A model generated the notes under the pieces. The model searched no databases, was not told the DNA's origin, and saw only the letters and a program-made list of their open reading frames with translations. DNA of 64,000 nucleotides from Methanoregulaceae archaeon (lineage in GTDB: Bacteria; Armatimonadota; Fimbriimonadia; Fimbriimonadales; Fimbriimonadaceae), in the NCBI GenBank assembly GCA_020850325.1, contig JADZEW010000021.1, positions 164,288 through 228,287 of the forward strand. Reading direction: 5' to 3'. Of the stretch, positions 60,686 to 64,000 are shown piece by piece. Made by a program: the position numbers and the translations under genes. Position 1 is the stretch's first letter; the number at the start of each line of letters is the position of its first letter.

Positions 60686-63600
60686 TCAGCCGATCTCTTT
60701 GCCGCCGAGCTTCTTGATTTCCGCGTTGATCGCGGCCAAGTCTGTGCCCTCGAGCTTCTTCAGCGCATCGAGCTGGACTTTGAGCAATCCGCTCAGCATG
60801 TTGAACACCTCGATGCTCTGGTCGGTGGGGCGATTCTCGCCGCCGAGCACCACCCCCAGCAGCGCCGCGATCCGGTTGTTCAGCTTGATCGGGTAGTTCA
60901 GGGGGTCCTGTCCTGAGCGGTTGCGGACCTGATAGATTTCTTCCTCGACCGCACTGATCTGGGGCACCAGCCGCCCCACTCGCTCGGCGAGCGTGGGGTG
61001 GGCCTTCGCCGCGGCATTGAGCTGATCGCGGAGCGCCCGGATCCGCACGACCGCATCGTTCGCTTCGTTCACCCGATCTCGAATCTGCAGCGCGAACTGG
61101 GTCCGCTTGACGAGGTCGTCGTCGGTGCACTCCGCGCGAGGATCACGCAGGAGGCGAAGGGGCGTCGTCTGCACGTCGCTGCCGATGGTCATCCGAACCT
61201 GGTACTCGCCGGGAGGAGCGGGAATCGGCTGCGCCCCGGCCGCCCAGAAGATCATGCCGGGCACGCTGCGATAGCTTGGATAGCGCGGATTGGCGAACGC
61301 GACCGTCTGCAGCCCGGGGTTGGTGCCGCCCGTCGCGGTGGAGACCACTTCACCCTTGGCGTCGAGCATCTCGAACTTCACGGACTCGACCTTGGCGGTA
61401 AGCGCGTAGGGCACCAGGATGCCCGAGGGCGGATTCTGGCCCATGGGTTCGGCAGGCATGCTGGCTCCGCGTCGGCCGCCACGACCTCCCCCGAAAGCAG
61501 CCATGTAGGCGTCCGTCGGCCGGAAGAGGCGATGGCTCTTCCCATCCCAACCTTGGCGCAGGGCCGCCACGTCGTCGAGAATCCAGAATCCCCGCCCGTG
61601 GGTGGCGACGACAAGGTCGGCGTTCTTAACCACAAGATCGTGAACGGGAGTCAGCGGCAGATTTGCGTTCAAGCTCTGCCAGTTCGCGCCGTCGTCGAAG
61701 CTGACGTACACCCCCGTCTCCGTGCCCACGTAGAGCAAGCCCGGTTTCTTCGGGTCCTCACGAACGACCCGCGCAAACGCCTCGCCCTCGATGCCCTTGA
61801 CCGACAGCGTCCAGGTCTTGCCGAAGTCGCGGGTGATGTAGATGTACGGCTTGAGGTCGTCGTTCTCGTGGTTGTCCACCGCGAGGAAGGCCGTGCCCGG
61901 GCGCGTGTAGCTGGGCTCGATCATGCTGCACAAGCCCCACTTCGGCATCCCGGACGGCGTCACGTTCTGCCACGACTTGCCCGCATCGAGAGATACATGG
62001 ACGAGACCGTCGTCCGAGCCTGCCCAATAAAGTCCCTTCTGGACCGGAGACTCCGCGAAGGTGAACACCGTGCCGTAGTATTCGACGCTGGTGTTGTCCT
62101 TGGTGATCGGACCGCCCGATGGCCCCATCGTGCGCTTGTCGTTGCGGGTGAGGTCGGGCGACAGCTTGACCCAAGACTGCCCATCGTTCGTCGACATCAT
62201 CACGTGCTGCGAGCAGGTGAACAACGTGTTTGGGTCGTGGGGCGAAAACACGATCGGGAAGGTCCACTGGATGCGGTGGACGAGATCTGCGGCCCCGTGC
62301 CCCATCGGGTTGTCGGGCCAAATGTTGATGTTGCGGCTCTTGCCGGTGCGATGGTTCAATCGCTCGAGGTAGCCGCCATAGCTGCCGCCAAAGACGATGT
62401 CGGGATTGTCGGGCTTGGCGGTGACGTAGCCGCTCTCGCCGCCCGCGGTGGTCGTCCAATCGGTGCTGCGGATCCCCGGTCCGGCCACGCGGCTGGGAAT
62501 GCGGATCGTCGAGTTGTCTTGCTGCGCCCCAAGAACATTGTAGGGGAAGGCGTTGTCGACGCTGACGTGGTACATCTGCGCGGTCGGAATGTCTTGTTCG
62601 GTCCAGTTGGCTCCCGCGTCTACGCTCACGTTGGCACCGCCGTCGTTGGCTTGGACCATCCGCTTGGCGTCGTCCGGCGCGATCCACATATCGTGGTTGT
62701 CGGAATGGGGGGTGCTCACTCCGCGGAAGGTCTTACCGCCGTCCGTCGAGCGACCCATGCCCACGTTCAGCACGTACATCGTGTCCGCGTTCTGGGTGTC
62801 CGCGACGACGTGGGTGTAGTACCAAGCGCGCTGCCGCCAGTTGCGGTCTTCGTTGGTCTTCTCCCACGTAGCGCCCGCGTCATCGGAGCGGAAGATGCCG
62901 CCGTCGAGGGCCTCGACGATCGCATAAACGCGCTTGGGATTGACCGGCGAAACCGAGAAGCCAACCTTGCCGACCATTTCTTTCGGCCAGCCGTTTTTGC
63001 CGTCCTTGTTCTGGCCGAGAACCATCGACCACGTTTTGCCGGCGTCGGTGCTCTTGTAGATGCCGCAGTGCGGACCACCCGAATGCATGGTGTAAGGTGT
63101 GCGCCACGCCTCCCACAGCCCCGCATACAGGGTGTCGGGGTTGCTGGGGTCGAACTCGACGTCGATGCCGCCGGTGACCGCGTCCTTCCACAGGATGCGC
63201 GTCCACGACTTGCCGCCGTCGGTGGTCTTGTAGATGCCGCGATTTGGGTCAGCCGTCACCTTGCCGGTCTCGAGATCGCGCTGCACGTACACGTGACCAA
63301 GCGCGGCCACGTAGGCGACTTCGGGGTTCGTGGGGTGCACGATGATGCGGCTGATCGTGTTGCACTCTTTCAGACCGATGTGAGCCCAGGTTTTACCGCC
63401 GTCGGAGCTCTTGTACATGCCGTCGCCGCCGGCGATGTTGCCGCGGATGTCTTTCTCGCCCATGCCCGCGTAAATGACGTCGGGGTTGGACGGCGCGATG
63501 GCCAGTGCGCCAACCGACGAGGTCTTCAGGAAACCGTCCGAGACGCAGCTCCATTCCTCGCCGCCGTCAGTGGTTTTCCAAATGCCGCCCCCGGTCGCGC

Positions 63601-63778
63601 CGAAGTAGTACTCCTTGGGCCGTTGTACCGAACCGGCGACGGCGATCGAGCGCCCGCCTCGGTAGGGTCCGATCGAACGCCACTTGAGACCTTTGATCAG
63701 TTCGGACTCGGCCTGAGCCGCGCCAAGAGAGGCAACGGCAAGGGCAACGACGCTGAGTAAGACACGACCACGCATCAT
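60686..63778 (-). CDS. Secreted VPS10/sortilin-like BNR-repeat protein
   Basis: 1030 residues with a signal peptide (RVLLSVVALAVASLGAAQA). The next ~750 residues contain repeated Asp-box (BNR) motifs: TTDGGEEW, SSDGGKTW, TTDGGKSW, STDAGKTW, STDGGKTF, SLDAGKSW, forming a large multi-bladed propeller of sortilin/Vps10 type. C-terminal ~250 residues are a beta domain (PPGEYQVRM) and helical tail. Predicted glycosidase or peptide-binding role is unproven. ATG 63778 (or 63775) is 7 nt after TAAACT; the longer upstream reading frame enters the IS and is rejected. Confidence 0.87.
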   Translation of the reverse strand: MMRGRVLLSVVALAVASLGAAQAESELIKGLKWRSIGPYRGGRSIAVAGSVQRPKEYYFGATGGGIWKTTDGGEEWSCVSDGFLKTSSVGALAIAPSNPDVIYAGMGEKDIRGNIAGGDGMYKSSDGGKTWAHIGLKECNTISRIIVHPTNPEVAYVAALGHVYVQRDLETGKVTADPNRGIYKTTDGGKSWTRILWKDAVTGGIDVEFDPSNPDTLYAGLWEAWRTPYTMHSGGPHCGIYKSTDAGKTWSMVLGQNKDGKNGWPKEMVGKVGFSVSPVNPKRVYAIVEALDGGIFRSDDAGATWEKTNEDRNWRQRAWYYTHVVADTQNADTMYVLNVGMGRSTDGGKTFRGVSTPHSDNHDMWIAPDDAKRMVQANDGGANVSVDAGANWTEQDIPTAQMYHVSVDNAFPYNVLGAQQDNSTIRIPSRVAGPGIRSTDWTTTAGGESGYVTAKPDNPDIVFGGSYGGYLERLNHRTGKSRNINIWPDNPMGHGAADLVHRIQWTFPIVFSPHDPNTLFTCSQHVMMSTNDGQSWVKLSPDLTRNDKRTMGPSGGPITKDNTSVEYYGTVFTFAESPVQKGLYWAGSDDGLVHVSLDAGKSWQNVTPSGMPKWGLCSMIEPSYTRPGTAFLAVDNHENDDLKPYIYITRDFGKTWTLSVKGIEGEAFARVVREDPKKPGLLYVGTETGVYVSFDDGANWQSLNANLPLTPVHDLVVKNADLVVATHGRGFWILDDVAALRQGWDGKSHRLFRPTDAYMAAFGGGRGGRRGASMPAEPMGQNPPSGILVPYALTAKVESVKFEMLDAKGEVVSTATGGTNPGLQTVAFANPRYPSYRSVPGMIFWAAGAQPIPAPPGEYQVRMTIGSDVQTTPLRLLRDPRAECTDDDLVKRTQFALQIRDRVNEANDAVVRIRALRDQLNAAAKAHPTLAERVGRLVPQISAVEEEIYQVRNRSGQDPLNYPIKLNNRIAALLGVVLGGENRPTDQSIEVFNMLSGLLKVQLDALKKLEGTDLAAINAEIKKLGGKEIG

Positions 63779-63785
63779 GCGCCGA

Positions 63786-63791
63786 AGTTTA
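63786..63791 (-). promoter_or_regulatory. -10 box of the BNR-protein gene
   Basis: TAAACT, 7 nt before ATG 63778. Confidence 0.5.
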
Positions 63792-63844
63792 GCCCCGGAC
63801 GGCTGGCGGATGTTGTTTGGGGATGTGGGACAGAAGTGGTCCTT

Positions 63845-63865
63845 TCCTCCCCTGGCAGGGGAGGA
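63845..63865. repeat. TCCTCCCC/GGGGAGGA hairpin
   Basis: Perfect 8-bp stem around loop TGGCA, left of the IS end. Family member of the CTCCCC hairpins. Confidence 0.55.
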
Positions 63866-63873
63866 TCTTCGCG

Positions 63874-64000
63874 TGGACTGAGCCCAATTGAGTGGACACC
63901 TCATCCTACAGTGAGGTTGTCGATATGTCACGCAGATTTGCACGCGAGTGGAAGTTGAAGTTGTGCCGTCAGATCGTTGGCGGCGAGTTGTCTCGTACGA
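63874..64000 (+). mobile_element. Left end of an IS3-like insertion sequence
   Basis: TGGACTGAGCCC and AGTGGACACC are typical of an IS3-family terminal repeat, followed within 50 bp by a transposase start. The right part lies outside the window, so ends and target duplication cannot be shown. Confidence 0.55.
63925..64000 (+). CDS. Transposase OrfA fragment, IS3 family (runs off right edge)
   Basis: The 25 visible codons read SRRFAREWKLKLCRQIVGGE, the helix-turn-helix beginning typical of IS3/IS911-type OrfA (HTH_8/21). The rest, including the DDE catalytic OrfB, is beyond the window. Its ATG lies 51 bp inside the putative IS end. Confidence 0.7.
   Translation, partial: MSRRFAREWKLKLCRQIVGGELSRT

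Noticed and set aside
60998..63760. Open frame of 920 codons on the plus strand
   Set aside because: Mirror of the BNR-repeat gene on the other strand, a high-GC artefact without recognisable domains.

Overview
The window is a gene-dense, high-GC chromosomal segment from a free-living, Gram-negative-type bacterium. The gene content (type IV pilus ATPases, system I cytochrome c maturation, futalosine-route menaquinone enzyme MqnA, GH57 branching enzyme, DUF2330, many secreted beta-propellers) fits an Armatimonadota/Fimbriimonadia-like lineage. That placement is an inference from content and style, not from a marker-gene comparison. No rRNA, tRNA or CRISPR array was seen.

Layout. 0-3 kb: Lon (cut by the left edge) and Hsp20, divergent from a cyclic-di-AMP receptor/holB pair. 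3-9 kb: serine hydrolase, pyrimidine-nucleoside phosphorylase, CoA-transferase B, hutH plus a ceramidase-like hydrolase. 9-13 kb: a membrane protein, a UvrA consisting only of its first half, then a PglC/PglD/aldo-keto reductase operon. 14-17 kb: a small hicBA pair, HIT hydrolase/FAD oxidase. 17.7-22.8 kb: overlapping ccmE-ccmF-panD-pyrE-O-antigen-ligase-like operon. 22.9-26.8 kb: pilB-HDOD-pilT. 26.9-30.5 kb: acyltransferase, rhomboid, YebC, Gfo/Idh/MocA oxidoreductase. 30.45-32.30 kb: a compositionally different two-gene secreted-protein segment bounded by a 38-bp direct repeat. 32.5-38.3 kb: GH38 mannosidase, CtlX, lipoprotein, membrane class III cyclase. 38.4-45 kb: etfBA, methyltransferase, mqnA, purD, rluB, D-Ala-D-Ala carboxypeptidase. 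45-50.4 kb: an Mfd lacking its UvrB-like N-terminal module, an SRPBCC/ArsR pair, a DUF2330 protein. 50.5-57.2 kb: galT, NHL propeller, EEP-family protein, CsoR, ribosomal protein L1, GH57 branching enzyme and a secreted protein. 57.2-63.8 kb: nucleotidyltransferase/PGM-like fusion, e(P4)-type phosphatase, large BNR-propeller protein. The left end of an IS3-like element begins at the right edge.

Three patterns cut across the window. (1) About twenty transcription-unit-leading genes carry a TANNNT-like -10 box only 5-9 nt (mostly 6) before the start codon, with no Shine-Dalgarno, which predicts widespread leaderless mRNAs; a minority of genes have strong GGAGG sites instead. (2) Intergenic spaces carry several hairpin and short-array repeat families: paired REP-like hairpins, inverted arrays of 10-, 8- and 7-bp units, and CCTCCCC/GGGGAGG hairpins. 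(3) Two repair proteins that normally meet physically, UvrA and Mfd, are both present here only in domain-reduced forms.
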